Assembly (NCBI RefSeq): GCF_004366595.1
Contig: NZ_SORE01000004.1
Location: 62,001-126,000, forward strand
DNA from: Paraburkholderia rhizosphaerae
GTDB lineage: Bacteria > Pseudomonadota > Gammaproteobacteria > Burkholderiales > Burkholderiaceae
Direction: 5' to 3'
DNA: 64,000 nucleotides
Under the pieces are notes generated by a model. That model did not search any database. It was not told where the DNA came from and was given only the letters and a program-made list of their open reading frames with translations. Of the stretch, positions 34,945 through 44,252 are shown in pieces. Made by a program: the position numbers and the translations under genes. The first letter of the stretch is position 1; each line of letters begins with the position of its first letter.

Positions 34945-35607
34945 ATGGAGCGTGCATTTACCAATCGCGCCGAGGCCGGCCGCGCGCTGGCGAGCCAGCT
35001 CGGTGCGTATGCGCATCGCAACGATGTCGTCGTGCTCGCGCTGCCGCGCGGCGGCGTGCCGGTGGCCTTCGAGGTCGCGCGTTCGCTGGGCGCGGCGCTA
35101 GATGTGCTGGTGGTGCGCAAGCTCGGTGTGCCATGGCAGGCCGAACTCGCGATGGGCGCGATCGCATCCGGCGGCGCGCTTTATGTCGATGAAGAACTGC
35201 TGCGTGAAATCAGCCTGCCGCAATCCGCGTTCGATCGGGTACTCGCGAGCGAGCGCGCGGAACTCGAGCGGCGCGAGCAGCGTTACCGCACGCCTCAACA
35301 AACGCCTGTCGGCATAGCCGGACGTATCGCGATCGTGGTCGACGATGGCATGGCGACCGGCGCATCGATGAAAGCCGCGATCCGCGCGCTACGCAGCCGC
35401 GGGCCGTCGAAAATCGTCGCCGCGTTGCCGGTCGCGCCACCGGACGCGGCGCAGAAGCTGCGAGGCGAAGTCGATGAATTCGTCTGCGTCCTGACGCCAG
35501 CCAACTTCTATGCGGTCGGGCAGTTCTACGATGACTTCAGCGAGACCACCGACGACGATGTCCGCACACTGCTCGCGCAGGCCGGAACGCAGCCGCGCCC
35601 GGGCTGA
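34945..35607 (+). CDS. Phosphoribosyltransferase-family protein
   Basis: This 220-residue protein has the type I phosphoribosyltransferase fold with the PRPP-binding loop in AIVVDDGMATGASMKAAIRA. The N-terminal part has VVVLALPRGGVPVAFEVARS and VLVVRKLGVPWQAELAMGA, typical of the stand-alone group found next to stress or dienelactone hydrolase genes in proteobacteria. The nucleobase or other substrate is unknown. GGGAG lies about nine bases upstream of the ATG. The ending YDDFSETTDDDVRTLLAQA is characteristic of this subfamily. Confidence 0.9.
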   Translation: MERAFTNRAEAGRALASQLGAYAHRNDVVVLALPRGGVPVAFEVARSLGAALDVLVVRKLGVPWQAELAMGAIASGGALYVDEELLREISLPQSAFDRVLASERAELERREQRYRTPQQTPVGIAGRIAIVVDDGMATGASMKAAIRALRSRGPSKIVAALPVAPPDAAQKLRGEVDEFVCVLTPANFYAVGQFYDDFSETTDDDVRTLLAQAGTQPRPG

Positions 35608-35614
35608 TGCATCG

Positions 35615-35649
35615 CCGTAGCCGTAGCCCGTAGCCCGTAGCCCGTAGCC
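35615..35649. repeat. Tandem GTAGCCC repeat
   Basis: About five copies of a six- to seven-base unit (GTAGCC or GTAGCCC) lie just after the phosphoribosyltransferase stop and before the convergent GT2 stop. It is a short simple repeat that could vary in length. Confidence 0.75.
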
Positions 35650-35662
35650 GCAGTCATGGTCG

Positions 35663-36622
35663 CTAGCGCGCGGCGAACTTGAACAGCGAACCGAGCGCGT
35701 AGTGCGCGATGCCCGGATGCATCACGGCCTCGCGCAACGCATGGACGACGCGCTTCTCACGCAACGACGCCTTCACGTTTTCCCAGTGCAGACGTGTCTT
35801 CAGCGCGCTGCGGCGCCGGTCCAGTTCCGACAGCAGCGGCCCGCTTGCGCGCTGCGTCGCGCGAAACCGCTGGTCCGCGACGAGCATCCCTTCGAGCGCT
35901 CGCCGTGCGGACCCTTTCGACAGCGAGCTGGTGCGCTGCCGATACAGATAGCCCAGTTCCGGATAGACGGTCATGCCGCCGGTCGCGGCCAGCGCCCGCA
36001 GCAGGAAGTCGAAATCTTCGCCGACGCGCAATTCGTCGTCGTAGCGCAAGCTTTCGATGACACGCCTGTCGAACATCGGCTTCAGATAGCCGAGTTCACC
36101 GGCGTTTTTCACGAGATCGACCGCATCGCATGCGCGCTTCGCGGACAAGGTCAATAGTGTGCGCGACGTCGCGGTGCCGTCTTCGTCGACGATGCGCAGA
36201 TCGTCCGCGACGATACTCGCCGCATCGCGCCGCGCGGCGTCGACCAGTGCGGCAAGGCGGCCGGGCGCGATCAGATCGTCGCTGTCGACGATCGTGACCC
36301 ACTGTCCGCGCGCCGCGTCGAGCGCCCGATTGCGCGCACCCGACGGGCCCTGATTGCGCACGGCAGGCAGCACGACAATGCGCGGATCGCGCGCCGCAGC
36401 CGCGTGCATGATCGACAGGCTATCGTCGGTCGACGCGTCGTCGGCGATCAGCAGCTCCCAACGCGTCAGCGTTTGCGCCTGCACCGAACGGATCGCATCG
36501 CTCAGCCAGCGAGCCCCGTTATAGTTCGCCATCACGACGCTGACTTCGGCTCGAGCGTCGGGACTCACTGCGTCGGGACTCACTGTGGGGCGGGTTTCCT
36601 GGCGGGAGGTTGTCGTATTCAC
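35663..36622 (-). CDS. GT2-family glycosyltransferase
   Basis: This 319-residue protein has a GT-A fold. The nucleotide-sugar domain begins VSVVMANYNGARWLSDAIRS, with ELLIADDASTDDSL, GPSGARNRALDAARG and the DXD-like metal site WVTIVDSDDLIAPGRL. GEDFDFLLRALAA supplies the likely catalytic acid region, as in many GT2 enzymes. The start is a GTG with GAGGAG seven bases upstream. The ATG further upstream (36709) lacks a ribosome binding site. It lies next to galU at the edge of the exopolysaccharide locus, so it may add a sugar to that or another surface glycan. It is not part of the core bce set I can name. Confidence 0.88.
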   Translation of the reverse strand: MNTTTSRQETRPTVSPDAVSPDARAEVSVVMANYNGARWLSDAIRSVQAQTLTRWELLIADDASTDDSLSIMHAAAARDPRIVVLPAVRNQGPSGARNRALDAARGQWVTIVDSDDLIAPGRLAALVDAARRDAASIVADDLRIVDEDGTATSRTLLTLSAKRACDAVDLVKNAGELGYLKPMFDRRVIESLRYDDELRVGEDFDFLLRALAATGGMTVYPELGYLYRQRTSSLSKGSARRALEGMLVADQRFRATQRASGPLLSELDRRRSALKTRLHWENVKASLREKRVVHALREAVMHPGIAHYALGSLFKFAAR

Positions 36623-36960
36623 GTGATGCTCCTCAAGCGCGCTTTTCCGCGGTCCCGATCCGCGATGTCCGCGATTGTCGAAAGCCGGCGCGGCCCGATC
36701 GTGCGGCACGCGCGTCGGGCGGCATCGTCAGCGACAAGCGAAGCGAAGAAACTCAGCGTCATTCCCTGTTCGCCCGCTACGCGCTTAACCGGGTGGCGAG
36801 CACGCGCCTATCGGGACGCGCGACGAAACGACCCGCGCCGTCGCGCGTGCGCAATCCGCATGCGCGCGTCGCGGCGCCGGCCGCGCGCGACCCGGTGACT
36901 GACCCGGCCAAGCACGGCCAGATGGCTACGAACCGGCAGCAGCGTCGGCATCGTCCCGGC
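36623..36960. other. Spacer between GT2 gene and galU
   Basis: About 340 bases between two minus-strand genes. No gene is supported. GC-rich palindromic pieces near 36960 (GCGGCCGCGGCC) may be part of a terminator for galU. The GT2 gene probably has its own promoter here. Confidence 0.3.
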
Positions 36961-37854
36961 TCACGCGGCCGCGGCCGTGATGTGCTCGGGCAGATAGTTT
37001 TGCAGATACTCTTCGAAGTCGGCGCGCACTTCCGGATGGCGCAGTGCGAATTCGACGGTCGCCTTCAGATAGCCGAGCTTGCTGCCGCAATCGAAGCGCG
37101 TGCCGAAGTAGCGATACGCGAGCACCTGCTCTTCGGTCAGCAGCGACTGCAGCGCGTCGGTCAGTTGCAGTTCGCCACCCGCGCCCGGGCGCAGCGCGCG
37201 GATATGCTTGAAGATGGTCGGCATCAGCACATAGCGGCCCACCACGCCGAGGTTCGACGGCGCGACTTCCGGCGCGGGCTTTTCAACGATGCCCGACAGC
37301 TTGATCACGTCTTCTTCCCATTCGCGGCCTTCTACCACGCCATATGAACGGCTGTCTTCACGCGCGATCGTTTCAACGCCGACCACCGAGCTGTGATAGT
37401 GATTGAAAACATTGACGAGCTGCTTCATCACCGGCTTCTCGCTGTGCAGCAGGTCGTCCGCGAGAATCACCGCGAACGGGCTGTCGCCGACCAGCTTTTC
37501 CGCGCACAGCACCGCGTGTCCCAGACCGAGCGCTTCCGCCTGACGCACATAAAAGCAGTCGACGTTGGCAGGCTTGATGCCGCGCACCAGCTCGAGCAGC
37601 TTTTCCTTGCCGCGTGCTTCCAGTTCCGCCTCGATCTCATACGACTTGTCGAAGTGATCTTCAATGGCCCGCTTGCTACGGCCCGTGACGAAGATCATTT
37701 CGGTGATACCGGCTTCGATCGCCTCTTCGACCGCATATTGAATCAGCGGCTTATCGACGATCGGCAACATCTCTTTCGGGCTCGCCTTGGTGGCGGGCAA
37801 GAAGCGCGTGCCGAGACCCGCCACGGGAAACACGGCTTTGGTGACTTTAAGCAT
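36961..37854 (-). CDS. galU: UTP-glucose-1-phosphate uridylyltransferase
   Basis: This 297-residue enzyme makes UDP-glucose from UTP and glucose-1-phosphate in the cytoplasm. The signature [20 protein letters not shown] holds the nucleotide-binding loop, followed by [17 protein letters not shown], the Asp pair in [24 protein letters not shown] and the C-terminal [15 protein letters not shown]. Length is normal for GalU. The start [10 protein letters not shown] at 37854 was chosen; an ATG three codons earlier and a GTG further up are alternatives. UDP-glucose feeds BceB priming and, after oxidation by BceC, glucuronic acid. In B. cenocepacia the gene at this position is bceT. Confidence 0.95.
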   Translation of the reverse strand: MLKVTKAVFPVAGLGTRFLPATKASPKEMLPIVDKPLIQYAVEEAIEAGITEMIFVTGRSKRAIEDHFDKSYEIEAELEARGKEKLLELVRGIKPANVDCFYVRQAEALGLGHAVLCAEKLVGDSPFAVILADDLLHSEKPVMKQLVNVFNHYHSSVVGVETIAREDSRSYGVVEGREWEEDVIKLSGIVEKPAPEVAPSNLGVVGRYVLMPTIFKHIRALRPGAGGELQLTDALQSLLTEEQVLAYRYFGTRFDCGSKLGYLKATVEFALRHPEVRADFEEYLQNYLPEHITAAAA

Positions 37855-38161
37855 GGTATGCATTCCCACTCGGTTGATGATGTCTACAACCGCCGACGCC
37901 TACGGCCTTCTGTCGAGGCGCTCCCGGCGCACATCATTCGGTCGAAGGCGCCTGCTTCGGTCGGCGAATCTGCGTGTGAAAAAAGACTAGCGGAAAAATA
38001 ATCGAATTTCGCGTTAAAGAACCGCTAATTTGATCGAGTGGTTTTCGCACTTTTACCGAAACCATTCGGATTGGACGACGACGTCAATTCCTTACCGCAC
38101 AATCAGCCGCCGGCAATCGGGCAATTAGTAAATATTGCTGATCGCCGGCGGGAACCGGAAA
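37855..38161. other. Spacer upstream of galU with a nested hairpin
   Basis: About 300 bases. The region 38000-38100 is AT-richer and likely contains the galU promoter. A nested hairpin at 38107-38151 is listed separately. Confidence 0.4.
38107..38151. terminator. Nested inverted repeat after the 51-residue gene
   Basis: The outer arms CCGCCGGC (38107-38114) and GCCGGCGG (38144-38151) pair perfectly over eight bases. Inside, GCAAT (38121-38125) pairs with ATTGC (38134-38138). It starts about ten bases after the stop of the small membrane protein gene. No U-run follows on the minus strand, so it may be a weak terminator or processing element. Confidence 0.4.
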
Positions 38162-38317
38162 TTATTGAAGAGCGGACTCTTCTTCGTCCAGCTGCGGCAG
38201 TTTTTCCGGATTGATCCGGAACCGGCCGATCGGCTCATTGCGCAAAGCCTCACGGTACGCCGACACGCCGACCAGCACCAACAGGACGACTACGCCAGCA
38301 AGCAGATGCACGCTCAT
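38162..38317 (-). CDS. Small single-pass membrane protein
   Basis: This 51-residue protein begins with one hydrophobic helix (LLAGVVVLLVLVGVSAY) followed by a charged tail (RFRINPEKLPQLDEEES). A very good GAGGGGG ribosome binding site lies six bases before the ATG at 38317, which supports it as a real gene. It is not a recognised family. It lies between galU and the acyltransferase gene of the EPS locus, transcribed away from the latter. It may be a small partner of the EPS machinery or unrelated. Confidence 0.6.
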   Translation of the reverse strand: MSVHLLAGVVVLLVLVGVSAYREALRNEPIGRFRINPEKLPQLDEEESALQ

Positions 38318-38626
38318 TGACAACCCCCTCGTCAAGAATTTGCCTGAACCCAAATTATCACAAAAAAACTAATGGATAACGCGAATAGTATTTACCCGAA
38401 ATATTTAATGTTGACGACAATATGACAGCTTTACGCGCCAACCGGCGCAGCACCATTCGTACCCGATGCGCATCGCCTCAATGCACATTTTCATTGCATT
38501 TTTTATCCGTTTTATTTCAATGCTGGTGCATTACGATACAAACGCGCGGTCCGCGCACACAGGCGCTCGCACGCCTGCTTTCATCCTCCTGTCGCGCCTT
38601 CGTGCCGGCATCTTTACGAGGACCGC
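38318..38626. other. Divergent spacer upstream of bceS
   Basis: About 310 bases. The stretch 38340-38420 is strongly AT-rich (runs of A and T with TATTTACCC and ATATTTAATG), suitable for promoters in both directions. No gene fits. Confidence 0.4.
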
Positions 38627-39838
38627 ATGAGCGACTCCGTTCTGAACGCCAACACGACCTCGTTGCCCTTCTCCGCCGCGCGCTCCGGTGACGTCCATGC
38701 GACCAGCGCCAGCAAGGAACATGTGATCGACGCGATGCGCGGCCTCGCCGCGCTGCTAGTCGCTTACTTTCACTGCCGCCAGGTGGTCTGGGTAGGCATG
38801 CAGAGCTTTCACCATGCTGTCGGTACGTCGTTCAGCCTGAGTTCGCTCGTTGCCTATGCGACGTTTCCTATCTCATGGGGTTCCGCGGGTGTGCCGATCT
38901 TTTTTGTGATCAGCGGTTACTGCATCCATCGCGGCGCCGCGTTCCGGCTGGCGCGCGATCCCAACTATCGGCTCGATGCGGGCAATTTCTGGATGCGCCG
39001 CTTCGCGCGGATCTATCCGGTGTTGCTCGCCGCGCTGCTGCTCACGCTGACGCTCGATGCAATCAGCCTGCAGTTGCCGCCGGTCAGCCATAAGGTGCGC
39101 GATATCGGGCTGATGCCATTTCTCGTGAACCTGTTCTCGCTGCAAGGTGTGGCCGGCCATACGTACGGGTCCAACGGCGCGCTGTGGACGCTGTCGCTCG
39201 AAGTGCAGTTCTACGCGATCTACCCGTTGCTGTTCGCGTTGCGGCGCCGCTTCGGCATGAACACAATTCTGGTCGCGGTCGCGCTGATCAATATCGTGTC
39301 GGGCATCGTGCTCGAGCGGCACGACATCCAGTTCTTTCCGTCGTACTGGTTCTCGTGGACGCTCGGCGCATGGATCGCCGAAGCGCAGGCCGGTGCGACC
39401 GCTACCCGGCAGCCTCGCTCCGCGCTCTTCTGGTATGGGCTCGCCGCGCTGCTGACGCTCGCGGGCTGCGCGGCGTTCTATGTGGGTCAGTACCTTGCGT
39501 TCCAGCTGTGGGCGCTCGGTTTCGCGTGCTATCTGCACAAGGCGCTGCAGCGCAAGCGCGCGGTCGAGTCGGCGCCGATGCGCGTGCTTTCCCGCTTCGG
39601 CGACTTCAGCTTTTCGCTTTATCTGATTCACCTGCCGATCTTCGTGATGCTGTCGTCGGTGTTCTTCCGGTCGGAACTGCAACTGTCGATCTGGCCGTCG
39701 TTCGGCTATATGGGCGTCGCGGTCGTGGCCGCCTATGTGTTTTACCGGCTCGTCGAGCTGCCGTCGATGAAGTGGTCGGCCAGCTTCAAGCCGAAGTCGC
39801 GCGCGAAGAACGAGGCGCCCGCGGCGCGCGTCGCGTGA
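38627..39838 (+). CDS. bceS: Acyltransferase 3 family membrane protein
   Basis: This 403-residue protein is a membrane O-acyltransferase of the acyltransferase 3/OafA group with about ten helices. It has the typical start VIDAMRGLAALLVAYFHCRQ with the conserved His, then GSAGVPIFFVISGYCIHRG and RFARIYPVLLAALL. LWTLSLEVQFYAIYPLLFA is the signature near the middle. It probably O-acetylates sugar residues of the exopolysaccharide; cepacian is known to be heavily acetylated. GAGG precedes the ATG. Position between galU and bceR matches bceS of the Burkholderia bce-II cluster. The C-terminus is a basic tail (KPKSRAKNEAPAARVA). Confidence 0.88.
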   Translation: MSDSVLNANTTSLPFSAARSGDVHATSASKEHVIDAMRGLAALLVAYFHCRQVVWVGMQSFHHAVGTSFSLSSLVAYATFPISWGSAGVPIFFVISGYCIHRGAAFRLARDPNYRLDAGNFWMRRFARIYPVLLAALLLTLTLDAISLQLPPVSHKVRDIGLMPFLVNLFSLQGVAGHTYGSNGALWTLSLEVQFYAIYPLLFALRRRFGMNTILVAVALINIVSGIVLERHDIQFFPSYWFSWTLGAWIAEAQAGATATRQPRSALFWYGLAALLTLAGCAAFYVGQYLAFQLWALGFACYLHKALQRKRAVESAPMRVLSRFGDFSFSLYLIHLPIFVMLSSVFFRSELQLSIWPSFGYMGVAVVAAYVFYRLVELPSMKWSASFKPKSRAKNEAPAARVA

Positions 39839-40014
39839 CGCAGTATGGCAGTCGCGCGGATTCCGGTCTCGCTTAACGGCTCTACATGGAATCCGCCGCG
39901 CCACCCATGGCACGCAAGCCACGGCGAAAACAGCCGCAAATCAGGCCGCGAGATCAGGCCGCATAATCGGTCCGTCGCAAAGCAACCGCTGATTCAACCC
40001 CGACAGCCCGCGCA

Positions 40015-42519
40015 TCACCCGGCTTTCTTGCCCGCCGCAACCCGCTTCAGAATCTGTTCGACGCCATCCACATAGGCCGTCGTACCGAACGAATCGGTCG
40101 CCGTCTGGTAGCCGCGCATCACCAGTTGCTCGCGCAGCGTGCGGTTCGAGCGCAATTCCACGAGCCTATCCGCGAGCGCACGCGCATCGCCTGGCTCGCA
40201 TAGCAAGCCGTTCTCGCCATCGTGAATGATCTCGGTCACGCCGCCCGCACGCGCCGCGATCACCGGCCGCCGCGCCAGCATGCCCTCGACGATCACGCGC
40301 CCAAACGGCTCCGGCGTGATCGACGTATGCGCGACCACGTCCATCGCACCCATACAGGCCGCGACATCGTGCTGAAAGCCGAGAAAGTGCACGCGTCCGG
40401 TCAGGCCGTGCTGCACGACGAACGCACGCAGCTCCGCCTCGTACGCGTCCTCGCCGAATAGTGCGGAGCCGACCAGCACTGCATGCATCTGTGGCTGCCC
40501 GATGATCGCTTCGAGCAGCACATGCTGCCCTTTCCAGCGCGCGAGCCGGCTAAACGAACCGACCAGAAACGCATCGCGCGGCAAGTTCAGCCGCTCGCGC
40601 AGCGTGCATTGCGGCACGTCGCGCAGCGCATCGAACGGCGCGGCCGAAATGCCGTTGAAAACCACCTCGACCTTGTCGTCGCTGAAGTTCGTCAAGTCGA
40701 CAAATGCGCGCGCCGAGGCGCGCGAATTCGCAATCACGTGCGCAAGCCCGTAGCGTGAACACCATTTGATCACCTGCAATTGCCGGCGGCCGAAATGCTC
40801 GGCCGACACGATATCGCGCAGATGCCAGACCACCGGCTTGCGCGCGAGCTTGCCGGCCAGCACGCCGACCACCATCGAGCGCTGCGTATTGGCGTAAATC
40901 ACGTCGTTGTTGCGCGCCCGCGCGGCGGTCGCGCGCACCAGCGACATCACGCTTTTCAGCGCACGGCCGAGCGGCGGCGAATTGCCCTTCTTGCGCATGT
41001 CGCGCGTCGCGCCCGCGTCGAGCACCGTAACCGGCACGCCCGCGCGATCGAGTGCCACGCGAAACGGTCCGTCGTCGAACAGTACGACATCCATTCGCGC
41101 GCGCAGCGCCTTGACGATTTCGAGCAGCGACAATTCGGCGCCGCCCAGCACGCCGCTCTGGTCCACGGCGAGCACTCGCAGCGACGAAGCTGGCTGGGTG
41201 GCCGCGCCCTTCGCCGGCGGATCGTACGCCGGCAGCATCGTGCCTTGCAGCGCCGGCACCCGCGCGCATACGTGCGCGAAGAAACGCTCGCGAAAAAGCG
41301 CCGCCGAAAAGCGTTCCGCGTTCGCGCGGCAATCGGCGGGCGAAAAGCGGTCCGGCTGCGCGGCAAAATTTTCAACTGCCGCGATAATCGACCCGGCCGT
41401 CTGTTCTTCAAAGAACAGGCCGGTCGGCCGCGGGTCCGACAGGTCGCGCACCGTTTCGAGCGCGCCGCCCTTGCCGTAGGCGATCACCGGTGTGCCGCAT
41501 GCCTGTGCCTCGACCACCGAGATGCCGAAGTCCTCCTCGGCGGCAAACACGAACGCCTTTGCGCGACGCATCCGGTCACGCAGCACCGCAAACGGCTGGT
41601 AACCCATGATCTCGACATTCGGCGCCGCTTTCGCGCGAATTTTCTGCATGTCGGGCCCGTCGCCGATCACGACCAGGCGCCGCTCGGGCATCTTCGCGAA
41701 CGCTTCGACAATCAGGTCGATCTTCTTGTACGGCACCATCCGCGATGCGGTCAGATAGAAGTCTTCTTTCTGCTCGTGGATCGCGAACGATTCGACATCG
41801 ACCGGCGGGTTGATCACATCCGCTTCACGCTGATAGACCTTCCTGATGCGCCTTGCGATAAACGACGAATTCGACACGAACGAATCCACCGAATTCGCCG
41901 TGCGCACATCCCAGTTGCGGATGTAGTGAAGAATCAGCCGCGCGAGCGCCGACTTCGGGCCGCTCGTCAGCTTCGATTCAGTCAGGTACTGATGCTGCAA
42001 GTCCCACGCGTAACGGATCGGCGAATGCACGTAACTGACATGCACCTGATCGGGCCCGGTCAGCACGCCTTTTGCAACCGCGTGGCTGCTCGAGATCACG
42101 ACGTCGTACTCCGACAGATCGAGTTGCTCGATCGCAAGCGGCATCAACGGCAGATATGAGCGGTACCTGGTGCGCGCTTTCGGCAGCTTCTGGATAAACG
42201 TCGTCTTCACCGGCTTGCCGCGAATGAAGCTGCGGTCGTCGAGGAAATCGACGAGCGCGAACAGGTCCGCGCCCGGAAAGCACGCGACGATCTGCTCCAG
42301 CACGCGCTCGGCGCCCGCATAGGTGACCAGCCAGTCATGCACGATCGCCACGCGCACCGTATGCGCGGCGTGACCTGCGCGCGACGCCGCGCGACGCCCA
42401 GGCTGAACAAGCGGCGCGGCGGGTGCGATCGCGCCCGCCGATGCCGCGGCATCGTGCAGCGCGCGCGTGGCAGGCGTCGACGGTCGCAGCAACGTGTCTT
42501 CAGCGATGTCGTGGTTCAT
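40015..42519 (-). CDS. bceR: Tandem GT4 glycosyltransferase
   Basis: This 834-residue protein holds two complete GT-B glycosyltransferase modules. The first (about 55-400) has VAIVHDWLVTYAGAERVLEQ, VHSPIRYAWDLQHQYL, TASRMVPYKKIDLIVEAFA and the E-x7-E-like EEDFGISVVEAQACGTPVIA. The second (about 430-815) has VDQSGVLGGAELSLLEIVKA, FSRLARWKGQHVLLEA and EPFGRVIVEGMLARRPVIA. Both have their donor-phosphate motif, so both may be active and add two successive sugars. The start overlaps the flippase stop by an ATGA junction, with GGAGGA upstream, so translation is coupled. This matches bceR of the bce-II cluster. Confidence 0.9.
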   Translation of the reverse strand: MNHDIAEDTLLRPSTPATRALHDAAASAGAIAPAAPLVQPGRRAASRAGHAAHTVRVAIVHDWLVTYAGAERVLEQIVACFPGADLFALVDFLDDRSFIRGKPVKTTFIQKLPKARTRYRSYLPLMPLAIEQLDLSEYDVVISSSHAVAKGVLTGPDQVHVSYVHSPIRYAWDLQHQYLTESKLTSGPKSALARLILHYIRNWDVRTANSVDSFVSNSSFIARRIRKVYQREADVINPPVDVESFAIHEQKEDFYLTASRMVPYKKIDLIVEAFAKMPERRLVVIGDGPDMQKIRAKAAPNVEIMGYQPFAVLRDRMRRAKAFVFAAEEDFGISVVEAQACGTPVIAYGKGGALETVRDLSDPRPTGLFFEEQTAGSIIAAVENFAAQPDRFSPADCRANAERFSAALFRERFFAHVCARVPALQGTMLPAYDPPAKGAATQPASSLRVLAVDQSGVLGGAELSLLEIVKALRARMDVVLFDDGPFRVALDRAGVPVTVLDAGATRDMRKKGNSPPLGRALKSVMSLVRATAARARNNDVIYANTQRSMVVGVLAGKLARKPVVWHLRDIVSAEHFGRRQLQVIKWCSRYGLAHVIANSRASARAFVDLTNFSDDKVEVVFNGISAAPFDALRDVPQCTLRERLNLPRDAFLVGSFSRLARWKGQHVLLEAIIGQPQMHAVLVGSALFGEDAYEAELRAFVVQHGLTGRVHFLGFQHDVAACMGAMDVVAHTSITPEPFGRVIVEGMLARRPVIAARAGGVTEIIHDGENGLLCEPGDARALADRLVELRSNRTLREQLVMRGYQTATDSFGTTAYVDGVEQILKRVAAGKKAG

Positions 42520-43994
42520 GATGCGTTCCTCCGCGAATACATTCTCACGAGCCGGCCGAGCGCCGAGCGCGCCAGATCGCGCAACGCGGGCGTCATCGTC
42601 AGCGACCATGCGACGTTTGCGCCGACCACCAGCACCATCGCCGCGGCCACCAGCGGGATCGTTGTCGCGAGCGTCGACAGCCACAGCGTGGCGAGCAGGA
42701 ATACCAGGTGCGCGGCCATGTCGAGCACGATCGGCCGAGCATGGATGCGCGATAGCCCGAGCAGTGCGAGGTAGTCGAACAGGCCCCGTGCCGCCACCGC
42801 AACCGCCGCGCCTGTCAGACCGAAGTAATGCACGCCGGCCCAGATCGCACCGGCAAAGAGCGGCGTTTCGATCAGCGCGACACGCGCGGCAATCGATGGG
42901 TGGACCTGCGCCTGGATCAGGATGCGCGCGAGATTCGCCTGGCCTGTCAACCACACGAAGATGATCAGAATGCGCCCGACCGGGCCGCCCGCGCTCGCGA
43001 CTTCGTTGCCAACCCATAGATGCAGGAACGGCTCGAGCACCAGCATCGCGACCAGCATGATCGGCGTGAACGCGCCGTTCAGGAACTCGAGCGACTGCCG
43101 CATGATCGCGTCCGCGTTCTCGCGATTGAGCGCCGAGATGCGCGGAAACAGCGTGCGCACCATCGCGTTGGGCACCATGTTCAGACGCGTGACAAGATTC
43201 TGCGGCACCGAGTAATACGTGACGAAACGCGCGCCGAGCGCGGAACCGACCAGCACGCGGTCGGCCGATTCGGCGATCAGCAGCATCAGCGACGTGACGA
43301 GCATCCATCCGCCGAAGCTGAACAGCCCCTTCGCGACGCCGAACTGCGGCGGCATCATCTTGCGGATATCCAGCACCTTCAGCGCGGAGCGCCCGAGCAG
43401 CACCGCGGCAATCGTGCGCGCGACCACCGCGGCGGCCAGCACGTTCGGCAAGGTCGGCCCGATCCACCATGCGGCAGCGAGCGGCAGCATCTGGAACAGG
43501 AAGGTGCCGATCGTCTGGTACGTGTTGTAGCTGCCGAACTTTTCCGCGCCGTTGATCGCGCCGGCAAACACCCACGATACGTTCGAGATCGGAATGGCGA
43601 TTGCGAGCCACGGCAACGCCGCATAGACCTCGTGCTGCATCGCCGGCGACACCTTCGCGAAATACGACGTGTACAGGAACGTGCCGAAATAGATAACGAG
43701 CCCGCCCACGACACCGCTCGTGAAGTTGAGCCACGTTGCGCTCCAGAACACGCGCGCGCACTCGTCCTTGTCCGCTGACGCGCGCGCCTTCGAAATATGG
43801 TTCTGCGCGGCCATGCTCATGCCGAGATCGAGAATGCCGAAGTAGCCGATCAGCACCCACACGAGCGCCACCACGCCGTACCGTTCGACGCCGAGCGCCT
43901 TGATATACGACGGCACGGTGACCAGCGAGACGAAGGTCGGCAGCACCAGCCCGATCAGATTGATCCCTACGTTCTTCAGGATGCCTTTGTCCAT
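42516..43994 (-). CDS. bceQ: Wzx-type polysaccharide flippase
   Basis: This 492-residue protein of about twelve to fourteen membrane helices belongs to the polysaccharide transporter (PST/MATE-like) family. It begins MDKGILKNVGINLIGLVLPT, followed by YGVVALVWVLIGYFGILDLG, which is typical of Wzx. It probably flips the lipid-linked repeat unit across the inner membrane. AAGGG lies before the ATG. The gene precedes bceR with a four-base overlap and follows the beta-propeller gene by about 260 bases on the same strand. Position matches bceQ. Confidence 0.9.
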   Translation of the reverse strand: MDKGILKNVGINLIGLVLPTFVSLVTVPSYIKALGVERYGVVALVWVLIGYFGILDLGMSMAAQNHISKARASADKDECARVFWSATWLNFTSGVVGGLVIYFGTFLYTSYFAKVSPAMQHEVYAALPWLAIAIPISNVSWVFAGAINGAEKFGSYNTYQTIGTFLFQMLPLAAAWWIGPTLPNVLAAAVVARTIAAVLLGRSALKVLDIRKMMPPQFGVAKGLFSFGGWMLVTSLMLLIAESADRVLVGSALGARFVTYYSVPQNLVTRLNMVPNAMVRTLFPRISALNRENADAIMRQSLEFLNGAFTPIMLVAMLVLEPFLHLWVGNEVASAGGPVGRILIIFVWLTGQANLARILIQAQVHPSIAARVALIETPLFAGAIWAGVHYFGLTGAAVAVAARGLFDYLALLGLSRIHARPIVLDMAAHLVFLLATLWLSTLATTIPLVAAAMVLVVGANVAWSLTMTPALRDLARSALGRLVRMYSRRNAS

Positions 43995-44252
43995 CCGTTA
44001 CCCTTCGCGTCAGTCGTTCGGCGCACGCCGCGCGGGCGCCGTCAAAACGTCACGAGCGCGGCAGCGCGCGCGACGCGGCCGCCGGAACTCGTGCGCGCCG
44101 AAGCTCGTGCCCGCTTGTTCATCTGGATGAGCACAAAATCGTCGCATGTAAAAAATCGGTCCTGCGTGCTTTGTGCAGCGCGAAAAAAATCGCCCTGCGC
44201 AGCGGCCCGCGCGATGCAACACGTGCGGGTAGCAAACTGTGCACCCGCACCA

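Noticed and set aside
35615..35649. Candidate CRISPR or attachment site
   Set aside because: Only a six- to seven-base simple repeat with no spacers, integrase or cas genes.
40015..43860. A single 1281-codon open frame on the minus strand
   Set aside because: The part upstream of 42519 overlaps the flippase in another frame and has no protein-like features; only the BceR part is real.
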